A DNA stretch of 64,000 nt from Bos javanicus (lineage: Eukaryota; Chordata; Mammalia; Artiodactyla; Bovidae): contig NC_083885.1 of NCBI RefSeq assembly GCF_032452875.1, positions 62,318,425 to 62,382,424 of the forward strand, in the 5' to 3' direction. Below the pieces are notes generated by a model. The model had not been told where the DNA came from and did not search any database. It was given only the letters and a program-made list of their open reading frames with translations. Below, in pieces: positions 43,701 to 54,035 of this stretch (position 1 is the stretch's first letter; every line of letters begins with the position of its first letter). The position numbers and the translations under genes were made by a program.

Positions 43701-46700
43701 GCTGCCTGCCCCTCTTCGCCCCCTCACTCTGACCTGTCCTGTCTGCCCAGCCGGTGCCCTTCCCCCTGTACCCACTGACTGGTCACTGCCCCACCACGGT
43801 GGCACCAGGCCACTCCCCAGCTCCAAACCCTGCTGTGGCTCCCAGGGCCTTAGGGAGGAGAGGGAAAGAGGGAACGCGCCCCAGCTTTGGGCTCCCAGCC
43901 TCCACGGCTCACCCAACATCTTTCTGGGCAGCACAGGGAAGGTGGCGGATGCTGCGGGTGATGCTGAGGGTGAGTGGTGCAGAACGAGGGTCAGTCTGGC
44001 TCACAGAGGGGTCTGGCCCTTCGCCCCCGGCTGCTGGAGGCAGGGGGACCCTCCCAGCCCTGGCAGCGTCCTGCCTGGTTGGAGCGTGTTGCTTGCCTGG
44101 GGGCCTGGGACCAGCCAGGTCATCTCTGCTAACAGCATGGCTTGTAAGCGCCAGTCCCATGGGGGACCCAGCTCCTGAAAACGCTCTGCCGCTGGCTAGG
44201 AAAGTGTCACGTGCGTGGGGGTGGGGTAGCGGATTAAGTGCTGTCTGCACCCCTCCCCTTGGAGAGGAGGGTTCACAAGGGTCTCTCCCGACCCTGCCCC
44301 AGCTGCCTCCTTCCTCGCGATGTGAATCTGGGCCCTTCTGCTGCGGGAAACCCTGCTCCTGAGTCTGAGAGCTTCTCTGACCATTGTGAGTCTTTCTAGA
44401 AAACTGTGGAACCTGAGGGTGGTCTTGGGGAACCTCCCGAGTGACATGTCAGACAGGCTCACATCTCTGTCCCTCAGTGAGCCCTGGGCTTCTCAGAGGC
44501 CAGAGCCCTCACGTTCTGAGCCCCCTGTACCAAGCTCCGAGTCTGCCGCTGGATGGAACAATGGCACAGGAGAGAACACAGGCCAAGGCTGACCTCGCTT
44601 CTGCGGGCCCTCTGTCACACTGGCTTCTCGCCATCTCTCGGTGCCCCTGTGCCTGCTTCCTTTCATCTCAGGGAGGACAGAGCTCCCCTCCAGGAGGGAG
44701 ACCCCATGATTCTTGGTAGGAAGAAAAGGAGGAAGGACCCCAGCTGTGCCGCTTAGTTGCTGTGTGACCTTGGGCAAGTCACTCAGCCTCTCTGTGCTGC
44801 AGTTTTATCACCAGGCTTCCCTGCTAATGGTGGAGAGTCTGCCTGCAGTACGGGAGACCTGGGTTCCATCCCTGGGTTGGGAAGACCCCCTGGAGGAGGG
44901 CGTGGCAACCCACTCCAGTTTCTTGCATGGAGAATCCCATGGACAGAGGAGCCTGGTGGGCTACAGTCCATGGGGTCGCAAAGACTTCACACAATCAAGC
45001 AACTAACACTAACATCTCTATCAGTAAAACTGGTGTGTGTGTGTGCGTGCATGCGTGTATGTGTCTGTGTGTGTGCGTGCACACACCCAGTCATTCAGCT
45101 GTCTGAATGTTTGCAGCCCCATGGACTGCAGCCTGCCAGGCTCCTCTGTCCATGCGATTTCCCTGGCAAGTATACTGGATTGGGTTGCCAATTCCTTCTC
45201 CAGGGGATCTTCCCGACCTAGGGATGGAATGGCAGGCATCTCCTGCATTGGCAGGCGGATTCTTTACCACCGCACCACCTGGGAAGCCCTTCACATAGGC
45301 ATAATGTCCATCAGTTTGGACTTATCCTGAGGTGTGAATGGGGTCACATGTGTGAAAACAGCCCTCCTGGGGCAGGGGTTAGAAGGCAGGCGCTCAGTCA
45401 ACGTTAGTGCCAATGTCAGTTCCCGTTCCCTCCTCCAGGAAGCCCTCTGGAAGCCAGCAGATGGCGAGGCCTCCTCACCCGCGCAGGTGACTCCAACGTC
45501 CTCATTGTGGGCACAGTTGTGCTTCCCCCAGGGAGCGGCTGGGCAGTCGGCCAGGGCAGCCTCGGTCCCTGTGCACCTCACATCGTCCAGCCAGATGGGG
45601 CCGGCGCCCCAGCCAAAGCGGCCGGCGGTGGGGTCAGACTGCCGCGGCCCCCCGCAGCCCAGCTCCCGGCAGACCACGGCTGTGTCCCGCAGATCCCAGC
45701 CATCATCACACACGGTCCCCCAGCGTCCCGCATGCCACACCTCCAGCCGGCCCGAGCACCTGCTGGGCCCCGCCACCAGGCGCAGCTGGGGGGATCCTGG
45801 AGAGGGGAGACACAGAGAATTTGAGGCAGGCCCTCCACCATCTTCCCTCTGTGCATTCACCCAGGAGGAGACCCCAGCTGGCCCAGACGCTCTGTGCTCT
45901 CCTCCCCTCTGTCCTCTGAGTGGGGAGGGGCGCCCAGGGGGCTGTGGGAGGGGCAGGGCAGGAAACCTATGCTCAGCCCCACACTTGGGGTTCAGGGGAG
46001 GACAGGGGGCTCACCGGCATCCGGCCCAGGCTCCTGAAGGAAAGTCGGGGGTGCAGGCGGAACTGAGACACCGGGCGTCTGCGGGGCCTGGCTCGCCGTG
46101 GGGGGCGGGGGCCTGGATGTGGCCCCCCTGGGCCCCGAGCTGTTGCTGCCTGCCGCGGGGGCCGTGGGAGGGACATACCCGAGAGGCATACCTGGGGCGT
46201 GGGAGGGGAGAGGTGACCACCAGCCCCTGCTGTGTGGCGGGCGGCTCCCCGACCACCAGCCCAGGACCACTATGGTGGGGATTCACAGGTGAGCATGAAT
46301 GGGGTGGCGGGCCACCTGGACGGAAGGAGTGGGAACACCGGGGGTAACCTTCGGAAAACACACAGCACCCCAGCTCTCACCCCTCCGGGCGAAGCCCCCC
46401 AGGCCTCCCTCCCTGGCCTCTCCCCAGGGCCACCCTCACCATCACACACGGCCCCGGCATCCTCCCGGTGGTGGCAGTCGTGCTGGCCCCAGGGCCGCGC
46501 CGGACAGAACCGCAAGGCCGTCTCGTTCCCCCGACAGCGGAGGTCGTCCAGAAGGATGGGCCCCGCGCCCTCCCCGAAGAAGGCGCCCCCGGGGGCGGCC
46601 AGCGCGCCCCCGCAGCCCAGCTCCCGGCAGGCCACGGCGGCGTCCCGCAGGTCCCAGCCATCGTCGCACACGGTGCCCCAGCGCCCGCCGTGCCACACCT

Positions 46701-49700
46701 CCAGGCGGCCAGCACACCCGTGGGGGCCATCGGCCAGACGCAGCCGGGGGGCCGGGCCTGGACGTGGAGGCGGGGGAGGAGAGCAGAGAGGAAGGAGACT
46801 GCAGTGGACAGGCAGGAACTGTGGCGGCGAGGATGGGGGAGCAGGCCTAGGCCGTGTGTGGGTCCTGCTTCACACCCAGCACGGGGCTGCAGAGCGGACC
46901 CTCCATCCTCACAAGTGAGGAAGAGGCTTTGACGGCTTTGACATGGAACATCTGGATGGACGGAGTGTGGGCACTTGGGGGGGGGTACCCCAGGAAAATA
47001 CACAAAGCCCCCAGTTCTCACCCCTCCACTCCAGGCCCAAGTCACGCTGCAAGAGTCCAGCTCTGCTCTGTCCACCGCCCCCTGCACGTCCCTGCCTCCC
47101 CAGGGAGAGCCCAGGGCACACCCGCCGACGCCCACCCCCACCTCCCCAAGCAGGTCCCCACGCCCCAGCTGCCTTCCCCAGGACTGCAGAGCAGGGCTTC
47201 TCAGCCTCAGCTCCCCTGACACGGGCGCTGTCCTGAGCACCATACAATGTCCAGCTGCATCTCCCAGCTCCACCCCAGATGACCCCCCAAAGGCCTGTAG
47301 ACCCCACGCCTGTCACCCTAGCAGTGGTGCTGAGAGCTGGGCTAGAGGTTTGGGGGCATTTCTGTTAGGTGTTTGTGCGTGAGAGCAGGGCCAGCTCTGG
47401 GCAGTGTGGAGTCCATCTCCAACCCCCAGTCGGTGTCTAAAGGGGACAGGCCAGAGAGGGTGCCAAACCCCTAGCCTGCATGACCCAGCTGCATGTGCCA
47501 AGCTCCTGCAAGGCCCACCCCGAGGAGCAGAGATGGAGGTAAGACACCAAGCTCCCGGCCCCTTGATGGGGTTCGCAACTTCTCCCCGGAGCTTAACCGC
47601 CCTGGGGAGCCTGGGCTGACCTTCCAGGCTTCAGAGGCCACAGCTCAGCCCCCATGGTATGGCCCTCAGAGGGGACAACCTCACGGCTCCAGGTCCCCCG
47701 ACCTGTGTCGCCCTGATCTCCACCCCCACCACACCCCACACGCCAGACCCCCACATCATCCCTCCGTGCGGCCCGCCAGCGGAAGTCATGCTCTGGTGGA
47801 GCCTTGGCTCCATCTGTGGGTGGGGGTGCGGCTCGGAAAGGTTTTCAGCTCCCTCTCCCAGTTCCCACCCACTCTCTGAAGCATTTACTGGCCCCTGCCC
47901 GGGTGGGTGGGCGGATGTCTGCCTCCAGTGTGTCCTTGAACTTGCCCACCCGACACCTGTGCGCGGCCCCGCCCTTTGCCGGCTGCGTCCTAGTCCTGCA
48001 GCGCGACGACACCCAGGTCAGGAAAGAGAGGTCTGGGTCAGTACCGCGTGCATGAGGCTGAATGAGTGTGGGTGTCGGGAGGAGGGAGGGGGAAAGGGCC
48101 AGGGGGAAAGACGTGGAGAGAGGGGAGGAAGGGGGAGAGGAAGGGAGCGAAGAAGGAAGAAGAGAGGGAAGAAGGAAGACAAGAAGGAGGGAAGGGGACT
48201 GGAGAAGTCTTTTTGAAAGTCGTGACATCATTAGGTTAGTGGTATGGGGGCGGGGCGTGGCCCGCGGGAGGGGCGTGGCCCGCGGGAGGGGCGTGGCCCG
48301 CGGGAGGGGCGTGGCCCGCGGGAGGGGCGTGGCCCGCGGGAGGGGCGTGGCCCGCGGGAGGGGCGTGGCCCGCGGGAGGGGGCACGTACCTGTGCAGACC
48401 AGTCCTGCGTCCTCGCTGTGGTCGCAGTTGCTCCGGCCCCAGGGGCTTCGGGGACAGTCTCTCAGGGCCTGCTCTCCGCCTCCGCAACCCACGTCGTCCA
48501 TCCACACGGGCCCCGCGCCCGGGCCGAACCGGGCCCCCCCAGGGGCGGCCAGGGCGCCCCCGCAGCCCAGCTCCCGACAGGCCACGGCGGCGTCCCGCAG
48601 GTCCCAGCCGTCGTCGCACACGGTGCCCCAGCGCCCGCCATGCCACACCTCCAGGCGCCCGGCGCACCCGTGGGGGCCGGAGACCAGGCGCAGCCGCTCT
48701 GCGGGGCGGGCGGGAGGGGGCGCTGTGAGGGGCCTCGTGGAGGCGGCTGCTAACACTCTCGTTTTCCATCTGGGAAAACGGAGGCCCCGCGGGGTCAGGG
48801 GTCTGAGATCAGCCTGCCAGCCAGCCAGTGGCAGAAAGTCAGGGTCTGGACAGGGCAGGGGGCCTGGGGGCCTGCCGCGAGTGGACACCCAGGTCTACTG
48901 ACCAGGCGGGGAGCCTGGGCCTGGCTGAATCCCCGGGGACGTAGTGCCCCCCTACCCTGGGGTCCCCAGTTTGGTCTGGGGGCCTAGGGCCTGACCCCTT
49001 CTGGAATTGTTGCAGACGGAAGGTCTGCCTCGGACTTACCCTGGCGGGGGGCTCCGGCAGTCAGCACTGGGGCCCTGGTGGACTTGGCCGGCTTGGGCAG
49101 CCGGGGGCTCTTCTTCCGGGAGCCACTCTGGGGGGTCCCGGCTGGGCGGGGTGCTGGTCGAGGAGGGGGACAGTGGGGAGTGCAGTTGGCAGCTGAATCT
49201 GGGGCTGTAAGTCAGTCCTGAGAGTCCCCAAGGTCTGAAGGGGGCGTCACGGGGGCCCCGGGGAGGGTAGAGGAGTTGGGCCTCTGTCCCTTCTCCCTCA
49301 CTGTTAAAGCAGGAGCCAGAGCATGGGTGGGGGCTCACCAGGCGTCACCGGGGCCTCCTCAGAGCCGGGGCTCAGCTCCCCTGCCAGCCCTGGCCAGGGG
49401 TCCCCATCCAGGACTGAAGGTGGATCGTCATGGTCCCTGGAGTCTGTCCCACGCTGGCCTTGGGGACAGCAGCGTGTTGCTGGAGGGCACACTCCCTCCT
49501 GTGGGCCCGTCTCAGGCCCCGGGCCGCCCCCACCCGACCTGGCGTGGCTGAGTTTCACCCAAGCCAAGTAGGCTCCGTATCGGTTTTTACCCTTGCCTTC
49601 CTCTCTCTGAAAACAGATGCTTTTTGCTGACACAGTTGATAAGTGGGCCATGAGGAATAATAGTCAGGAGCCCCCTGAGGGGAGGGACGATCCCCAGCTC

Positions 49701-51106
49701 CAGTCTGTGCAGACCAGCTCTGGCCCCTTTAAGTCTTCCTGCACCTCTTTACGTGGGGGGAAGCACCGGTGCAAATAAATAACTCTGGCTCGCCATCTGC
49801 ACGATTGGTAAAGCTGCCAGCTTTCTCAGTTTAAAAGTTCTTTCCAAAGAGTTTGGAGGATGTTCTTCCAACACCCACCATCTAACACCCCAGCGCTATG
49901 GAGAGGGCAGGCTCTCAGTGAGGCAGGGGTAGGGTGTCTGGACTTCTGGATGCTCAGAGTTAGTTACTGGGCTGAGGGTCCCTGGGTGTTGAGGAGGCTG
50001 AGGACCCCTTACCTGCACAGACGACCCCCGCATCCTCCTCGTGTGAGCAGATGTGGGCCTTCCAGCCCCGGTGGGGGCAGAGGCCCAGCTGCCGCTCCCC
50101 GCCCCGGCAGGCCAGTTCGCTCAGCCACACGGGCCCTGCGCCCTCCCCAAAGAAGGCGCCCCCAGGGGCGGCCAGCGCGCCCCCGCAGCCCAGCTCCCGG
50201 CAGGCCACGGCGGCGTCCCGCAGGTCCCAGCCGTCATCGCACACGGTGCCCCAGCGCCCGCCGTGCCACACCTCCAGGCGGCCCGCGCACCCATGGGGCC
50301 CGTCGGCCAGACGCAGCCGCTCTGCAGGGACGGAGGAGAGGCTGTGACATCCTGGAGACCCCGGGGCTGGTGGGCAGGGCAGGGGCTGGGGGCTGTCCTG
50401 CAGGGGCGTGACCGGGAGCCCCTTAGAAAGCAGGAAGCTGGGTGACTGCGTTGTCCTGCAGAAGTGGTGTGGGGGTCGTGGGCACATGGGGGTGACCAGG
50501 GTCCAAGGGAGGGTGAGCCCGGGCCAGGCATGGGAAGGGCTTGGAGCTGAGCGCACCCAGACGGGAGCAGTGTTTGGGGCCACTTACCAACAGCCTGGGT
50601 CCCCATCAGAGCCACTGGAAGGGAGGTTGGAGGGGTGAGGCAGTGAGGTCCTCGCTCCTCTGAACCAGAAACCCCGCCGCCGGGAAGGAGGACTCAGGCC
50701 CAGCGCCTGGCCGAGGCCCAGGTCCTTGGGATGGGCGGAGCCCGGAGGCCTCAGGTCTGGGCAGGGGGCCAGGCCCTTGGCTCTCCCCCTTGGGGGCCTG
50801 GCTAAAGGTGAATGATGGGTGAAACCCCCTGCAAGGTCAGGGCTCATGGAGGGGAGAGGAAGTCCTGGGATCTCCTGAGAGGGTGGGACTCGGGGTTCCC
50901 GAGGCCAGGTCCCTGGAGGATCAGTCAGAGGCAGCCAGATGTCCTGTGCTCCCCCCGCCTCCCCCGCACCAAGCAACAGGGATGGGGCCCTGGAACTTGG
51001 AGGCTCTGCAGTGGGTCAGCTCAGGGGTCAGAGGGCCGGGCCCGGGCCCCTGAGTCCCGGAGGAGGGGAAGGGTCACTCACCGAGGAGGCAGGCCAGGAC
51101 CCTCAT
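28748..51106 (-). CDS. SSC5D: SSC5D, soluble scavenger receptor with five SRCR domains (14 coding exons)
   Basis: Coding exons in transcript order: 51082-51106, 50588-50614, 50013-50321 (SRCR1), 49339-49458, 49040-49153, 48390-48698 (SRCR2), 46440-46757 (SRCR3), 46015-46191, 45479-45796 (SRCR4), 42901-43473, 42505-42819 (SRCR5), 42177-42344, 36927-37082 and 28748-30753. Every junction is phase 1 with GT/AG, summing to 4935 nt, 1644 aa. Signal peptide is MRVLACLLVALMGTQA, encoded by the first two exons. Each SRCR (about 18-120, 199-301, 302-407, 467-572, 764-868) has eight cysteines, the group-B pattern, and each lies in one exon. Linkers and the 668-residue last exon are rich in Ser, Thr and Pro, expected to be heavily O-glycosylated. 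A Leu-rich amphipathic segment (ELVAAVRDVG to VVKRLAEVAW) and PLRGDV end the chain. The family is secreted and binds matrix proteins and bacteria; that role is inferred by homology. It is somewhat longer than human (about 1573) because of tail repeats. Confidence 0.93.
29460..30255 (-). repeat. Mucin-like tandem repeats in the last SSC5D exon
   Basis: Two in-frame repeat types. The first (about 29905-30255) has roughly seven copies of a 54-bp unit coding TTAPYSTMTSHPAPTSHP with small variants, one copy shortened. The second (about 29460-29905) has many copies of six-residue units of the type TTTPHP or TTTPYP. Both are Thr/Ser/Pro rich and suited to O-glycosylation. Confidence 0.9.
30931..30944 (-). 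promoter_or_regulatory. CTCF-like motif near the last SSC5D exon
   Basis: CGCCACCTGGTGTC has one mismatch to the reverse CTCF core; it is intronic, 180 bp before the acceptor of the last exon. Confidence 0.3.
31520..31792 (-). mobile_element. BOVA2 SINE
   Basis: Dimeric BovA in reverse, flanked by cttccaggccctgct at 31505-31519 and 31793-31807, in the last SSC5D intron. Confidence 0.92.
31838..31960 (+). mobile_element. MIR relic
   Basis: gacagatgagggaaatctgg, then aatttgcccgaggtcacaca. Confidence 0.5.
32085..32342 (-). mobile_element. Long CHR-type SINE
   Basis: Reverse copy: ggctgcgctgggtcttcgtg through accagggatcaaacccatgt. Confidence 0.75.
32402..32508 (-). pseudogene. U6 snRNA retropseudogene
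   Basis: The minus strand starts GTGCTTGCTTC and keeps most of the U6 body, including AGAGAAGATTAGCATGGCCC and a terminal T run. It has many point changes from functional U6 (including GCAGCACATATAC to ACAGCACATACAC). No snRNA promoter elements lie upstream; an L1 tail abuts its 5' end. Confidence 0.88.
32512..32920 (-). mobile_element. L1 3' UTR piece, interrupted by Bov-tA
   Basis: attaaagtatagttgatttacaatgttg type sequence is the reverse complement of the ruminant L1 tail; an AT repeat lies at 32593-32608. Confidence 0.7.
32635..32838 (-). mobile_element. Bov-tA SINE inserted in an L1 tail
   Basis: Reverse copy; L1 3' sequence continues on both sides. Confidence 0.88.
33110..33345 (-). 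mobile_element. BOVA2 SINE, internally shortened
   Basis: Reverse BovA dimer starting ttgctgctgcgtcgcttc; the second monomer lacks part of its middle (cagtcggctcctctg junction). Confidence 0.85.
33357..34640 (-). mobile_element. BovB (RTE clade) LINE, 5'-truncated, with broken reverse transcriptase
   Basis: Minus-strand reading pieces at 34157-34672, 33928-34221 and 33585-33962 carry RT blocks: AGFRKGRGTRDQI, FCFIDYAKAFDCVDH, GVRQGCILSP and the catalytic YADD (in NLRYADDTTL). Frameshifts separate them, and the 3' end reads to the BovB tail at about 33360. BovB is known to have spread between vertebrate lineages by horizontal transfer. This copy is inactive. It lies in an SSC5D intron. Confidence 0.92.
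34640..35000 (+). mobile_element. MIR relics
   Basis: taaccatgggcaaatgactt; gcctcagtttctctcatctg; gctacaaggattaaca. Confidence 0.5.
35595..35823 (+). mobile_element. BovB 3' fragment
   Basis: Same 3' BovB sequence ending gactgaacaacaacaaac, inserted in an older L1-like stretch. Confidence 0.85.
35888..36147 (-). mobile_element. BOVA2 SINE
   Basis: Reverse BovA dimer, flanked by taaacatcact at 35877-35887 and 36148-36158. Confidence 0.92.
36435..36636 (-). mobile_element. MER20-like relic in SSC5D intron
   Basis: Reverse pattern: ctcagcactgtcgacaaagg to cccagttgaagaccactgg. Confidence 0.55.
36735..36868 (-). mobile_element. BovA fragment beside SSC5D exon 36927-37082
   Basis: Reverse BovA monomer, ending about 60 bp from the exon's donor. 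Confidence 0.8.
37600..37700 (+). mobile_element. MIR relic
   Basis: aagcccagagagggcaagga, then aaggtcacacagctcagg. Confidence 0.5.
37760..38095 (+). mobile_element. L2 relic
   Basis: cacagggcctttgcacatgc, ctctgcccagaaagcgcctt, typical of L2; a second piece follows near 38030. Confidence 0.55.
38100..38245 (-). mobile_element. CHR-type SINE
   Basis: Reverse copy starting in a T-rich tail, with cctaaccagggactgaaccc and a shortened head. Confidence 0.75.
38585..39305 (+). mobile_element. Old MaLR/ERVL-type LTR, interrupted by Bov-tA
   Basis: Solo-LTR-like text: aacctgtaaatatgttacca, gctgactttgaagatggaag, ctctagaactgcaaaataat and ggcaacaatagaaactgacc. No coding sequence remains. Confidence 0.6.
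38788..38992 (+). mobile_element. Bov-tA SINE inside an old LTR
   Basis: Full copy, head gggcttccctggtggctcag; LTR-like sequence continues on both sides. Confidence 0.9.
39825..39906 (-). mobile_element. BovA fragment
   Basis: gtgaaagtgttaatcgctca to ctacccatgggatt, reverse orientation. Confidence 0.75.
40190..40620 (-). promoter_or_regulatory. CpG-rich TATA promoter-like block inside an SSC5D intron
   Basis: On the minus strand (the SSC5D sense strand) a CRE-like TGACGACA (40598-40591), an inverted CCAAT (40566-40570) and TATAAAAG (40543-40536) line up. CpG-rich sequence follows to a possible donor (GTGAGC, edge 40191). The next SSC5D exon in this direction is 37082-36927. It could be an alternative or independent promoter. 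This is inference from motif order only. Confidence 0.4.
40286..40299 (+). promoter_or_regulatory. CTCF-like motif in the intronic CpG block
   Basis: CCGCGAGGGGGCGC resembles the forward CTCF core with one poor position and lies within the promoter-like block of the SSC5D intron. Confidence 0.35.
40640..40725 (+). repeat. TC-rich microsatellite
   Basis: Interrupted tctctc tract directly beyond the intronic promoter-like block; GA-rich on the SSC5D sense strand. Confidence 0.85.
40800..42100. other. SSC5D intronic purine-rich sequence
   Basis: GA-rich plus-strand sequence with long open frames on the complementary strand caused by composition. No domain recognised. Confidence 0.4.
41530..41624 (+). 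repeat. 34-bp direct repeat flanking an AC microsatellite
   Basis: Identical 34-bp copies at 41530-41563 and 41591-41624 (tgggaaccatctgagcgggt...) with (AC)n between them. Confidence 0.9.
44740..44812 (+). mobile_element. MIR relic
   Basis: tgctgtgtgaccttgggcaa, then cagcctctctgtgctgcag. Confidence 0.55.
44816..45012 (+). mobile_element. Bov-tA SINE
   Basis: Forward copy in an SSC5D intron, ending caatcaagcaactaacac. Confidence 0.88.
45028..45085 (+). repeat. GT-rich microsatellite
   Basis: gtgtgt with gcatgcgtg interruptions between two Bov-tA copies in an SSC5D intron. Confidence 0.8.
45088..45292 (-). mobile_element. Bov-tA SINE
   Basis: Reverse copy, about 190 bp from the donor of the SRCR4 exon. 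Confidence 0.88.
48065..48215 (+). repeat. Purine-rich (GGA/GAA) tract
   Basis: Nearly pure A/G run of about 150 bp in the SSC5D intron after SRCR2. Confidence 0.8.
48250..48382 (+). repeat. 18-bp tandem repeat beside the SRCR2 exon donor
   Basis: Seven almost identical copies of gcgtggcccgcgggaggg, ending within ten bases of the donor of exon 48390-48698. On the sense strand each unit codes PLPRAT in the frame of the exon. Confidence 0.95.
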
Positions 51107-51763
51107 GTTTGCAGAGTCGGGGTGGGGACAGGGTGGAAGCAGACGGGAGCAGGAGCGGGGAGGAGGGGATCGCGGACGCAGGAGGGAGGGGAGCGCCTGC
51201 CAGAGGCGCCCTGGACCCGGGGAGGAGCAGGCGGGGGCTGGACGCTCTGCAGGAGAAAGAGAGGCTGCCGAGGAGGCAGCAGGGGACAGGAGCGGGGCGG
51301 GGAGGGGGCTGGCCGGCGGCTGAGGCCTGGGGAGGAGGGCGGTGGCAGGCGGGAGGGAGGGTGTCCAACTGCAGACACCCACACAGGAGACAGCCAGCTG
51401 GCCAGGAGTGCTGTGCTCAGGCTCGGGGGGCGGCAGGCTTCAGGGGAGGATCCTGACAGGGGTGCGTGGGCAGAGCGCCCACCCATCTGCTGCTTCTCCT
51501 GTCCCGCCAGGGTGGTGTGCCGGAAACAGAGGGATTGAGGATGGGCTCACATCAGCTGCCGGGGTTGGGGACCTGGTGCAGCAAGAGGGCTTGCAGGCAG
51601 ACACCAGGAAGGACTTCCTGGACTGGGAAAGGAGAGAGACTCCCTTCTCCATTCCCCCAGGTGGATTTGCGGGCAGAAGTCATCAGCCCCCTGTGTGTCT
51701 CCCAAGAAAACTGGGGTCAGGGGTCGAGAGGGCCAAGGGTCAAGACTTGGGTGGGGGAGGACA

Positions 51764-51766
<3 letters not shown>

Positions 51767-51800
<34 letters not shown>
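51767..51800 (+). repeat. AC microsatellite upstream of SSC5D
   Basis: Pure ac repeat of about 17 units. Confidence 0.9.
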
Positions 51801-51802
<2 letters not shown>

Positions 51803-52052
51803 ACGCACTCTTTCTCTCTCTGCACTAAGCAGCTGTGAGGCGGAAAAAATTCGGTAATGGGGAGCGTGAGTCAGAGGGCTGGCACGGAGCTGGGCTGCCT
51901 GAGCTCATCGCCTCCCCTGCCCCCAGTCCAGCACACTCCCCCCTCCCAACAATTACTGTCAACCTCGGGAAGGAGGGGCCAGACAAAAGTGGTGGGTGTG
52001 GAGGCAGACTGGAAAAGGCATCAGAGAGAAATGGCGCGCAGCGGTTACAGGC

Positions 52053-52058
52053 TTTATT
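52053..52058 (-). terminator. NAT14: NAT14 polyadenylation signal
   Basis: Minus-strand AATAAA (TTAATAAAGCC context), about 570 nt after the NAT14 stop. Confidence 0.7.
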
Positions 52059-52628
52059 AACAAACGGGTGTAAAAAACCAGATGGGTCTGGCCGCCCCTC
52101 TGGGCTCCCACCTTCCTGGGGAGGGGCTAGCCGGGCCGCCCTGTGCCCACCACTCCCTCCCTGGGGCTCTCTCCAGGCAGACAACCCTCCCCTGCAGAGG
52201 CTTCGCTCAGCCCCTCTCTGCCTCTGCAGCCTCACCCCCTCCAAGCATGGGCATCGCCCCCCACCCCATCCCCTGGGGCTGGGGGGGCCCTCATCCCTGT
52301 TTGGGGTGCCCCTGCCAAGTCCTAACCCCAGTGGGGAGCATACGTGCTCGGCCTCCTCTCCTGCCACATGTCATAACACAAGCGACACAGGCTTGGCAGA
52401 CAGATAAGATTTCTCCGTGCAGACAGAATCTGAGGCAGGGGTTGGACAGGTTGACCCCTCTAAGAAGTTCAAACACTACGGATGTGCATCAGGCTGTGGC
52501 GGGGTCTCTTGCCCTCTGCGGGCCTCAGCTGCTGGGCCCTGGGGTGGGGGGGGGAAGGATGGTGTGGAAGTGCCTGCACACAGCAGGTGCTCACTAAATG
52601 CTGCTTTTCCTCCCACTAGGGTCTGCAG

Positions 52629-54035
52629 TCACAGTTCCTTGCTGAACTCCCGCACCAGCGTGTAGCCCATGCAGCCCCAGCTCCCCTCGGCCTGGTAGCC
52701 ACAGCCCTCCAGCATCCCGGCCACGCCCCAGGCTGCCACGGCCACTGGGACCACCAGGCGTGCTCGGGGCTCCCCCATGCCACCAGCCCAGGCTCGCGCC
52801 CGGGACTCAGCAAAGGCCAGCAGGCGCCTGCCTACACCTCGGCGGCGGTGCCAACGGGACACCGAGAGGCGGGTGACCCGGGCCCCATCCCCGGCACTGG
52901 AGCCTGGGGCCAGGGCCAGGACCCCGCACACGTCTCCCGAGCCCCGCACTGCCACCCAGGGCCCCCCGAGGCCACCGGGCGGGGGCAGCGAGCCCCAGCG
53001 GGCCCGCAGGCCCAGCTTCATGGCAGCCACAGCCAGGAACACGGGCAGGAGGAGGGCCAGGGCGAAGGAGGCCAGGACGAAGCGAAGGCCGCTGCTAGCC
53101 GCAGCCAGGAGGAGCAGGGCCGGCGGCCGGGTCAGCGCGTGAAGGGCCACGCGGTTCTCTGTGTCCTTCACGCCAGCCTGCGGGCAGGAGGAGCAGTCAG
53201 CGAGGGGGCTCCCGAGGGCGGCAGGCAGTGGGGGCCGAGGCAGGCCCTGCCTGGGGTGGGAGCAATCGGAGGGGAGGGGACAGCACTGATCCGGGGCCTG
53301 TGGCAGGTGTGCCTCGGCGTGAACACACTGCTGGCTGGCCCATTGGGCTCTGAATGTGGGAGCAGGTGAATTAGGAACGGTGGGCAATCCGGGTTCAGCG
53401 GAGTTGCAGGCGTGAGGCACCAGGGGAGACTGGACAGAGGAGCCGCCCCACCAAGAGAGGAAGCTGGAAGGAGCTTGGGGGTCCTCGAGGGCCAGGCTTG
53501 GAGTAGTAGGAGGCTGGAGCACAGGGCTGAGGGGACGTGGGAAGATGGAAGGCCTTGTACTGCGGGGGGCATGGCTTGGATCTATGGTGGGTGAGCACTA
53601 ACATCCCGCGTGCCATGTGGCGTGGCCACACACACACACACACAAAACCGTTCTCGATCCCTAGGTTAGGGAGAAAGCACTAGAGAGAGAAGGGTCCAAG
53701 GCTGGAAGTGTCTTAGGAGCAAAAGATTGCTCTCCAGCGTCACCGCCGGCTCAGGAGGGTGGCTGAAGCCACTCGGGATGCCCCCCGCCCCCTCCTGGGC
53801 TCCCTGGTGCCCCTCATTCTGTCCCCGCCCCTCCCAAGCTCATTGGTGTCCCCATTCTTTCCCCGCCCCCTGCCGGGCTTTCTAGGGTCCCGCCCCCCCA
53901 CCCCCAAGCGGTACCCTCCGTCCCACGCCCCCCGGGCTCAGTGGTGCTGCTAATGTCTCTCACCTTCAGCATTTCCAGCACTAAGGGTTTCTCATCTTCC
54001 CTCATCTCCCGCACCGACAGGTGGCTGGGGGCCAT
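52629..54035 (-). CDS. NAT14: NAT14, predicted membrane GNAT N-acetyltransferase (2 coding exons)
   Basis: Coding exons are 53964-54035 and 52629-53177, giving 206 aa, the same length as the human protein. After a polar N-terminus (MAPSHLSVREMREDEKP) comes a hydrophobic stretch at about 42-76 suited to one or two membrane passes. The GNAT fold follows, with the acetyl-CoA loop RRRGVGRR at about 135-142. The family transfers acetyl from acetyl-CoA; the substrate of NAT14 is not shown by sequence. The first coding exon probably begins at 54079, after the acceptor ttttcgccag, so 44 nt of 5' UTR precede the ATG and a leader exon lies upstream. A good donor (TGG|GTAAGC, exon edge at 54755) fits that leader exon. 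The 3' UTR of about 580 nt ends at AATAAA near 52053. The gene sits head-to-tail between ZNF628 and SSC5D. Confidence 0.94.

Noticed and set aside
48250..48382. CRISPR-like array
   Set aside because: Units are contiguous with no spacers and the genome is mammalian.
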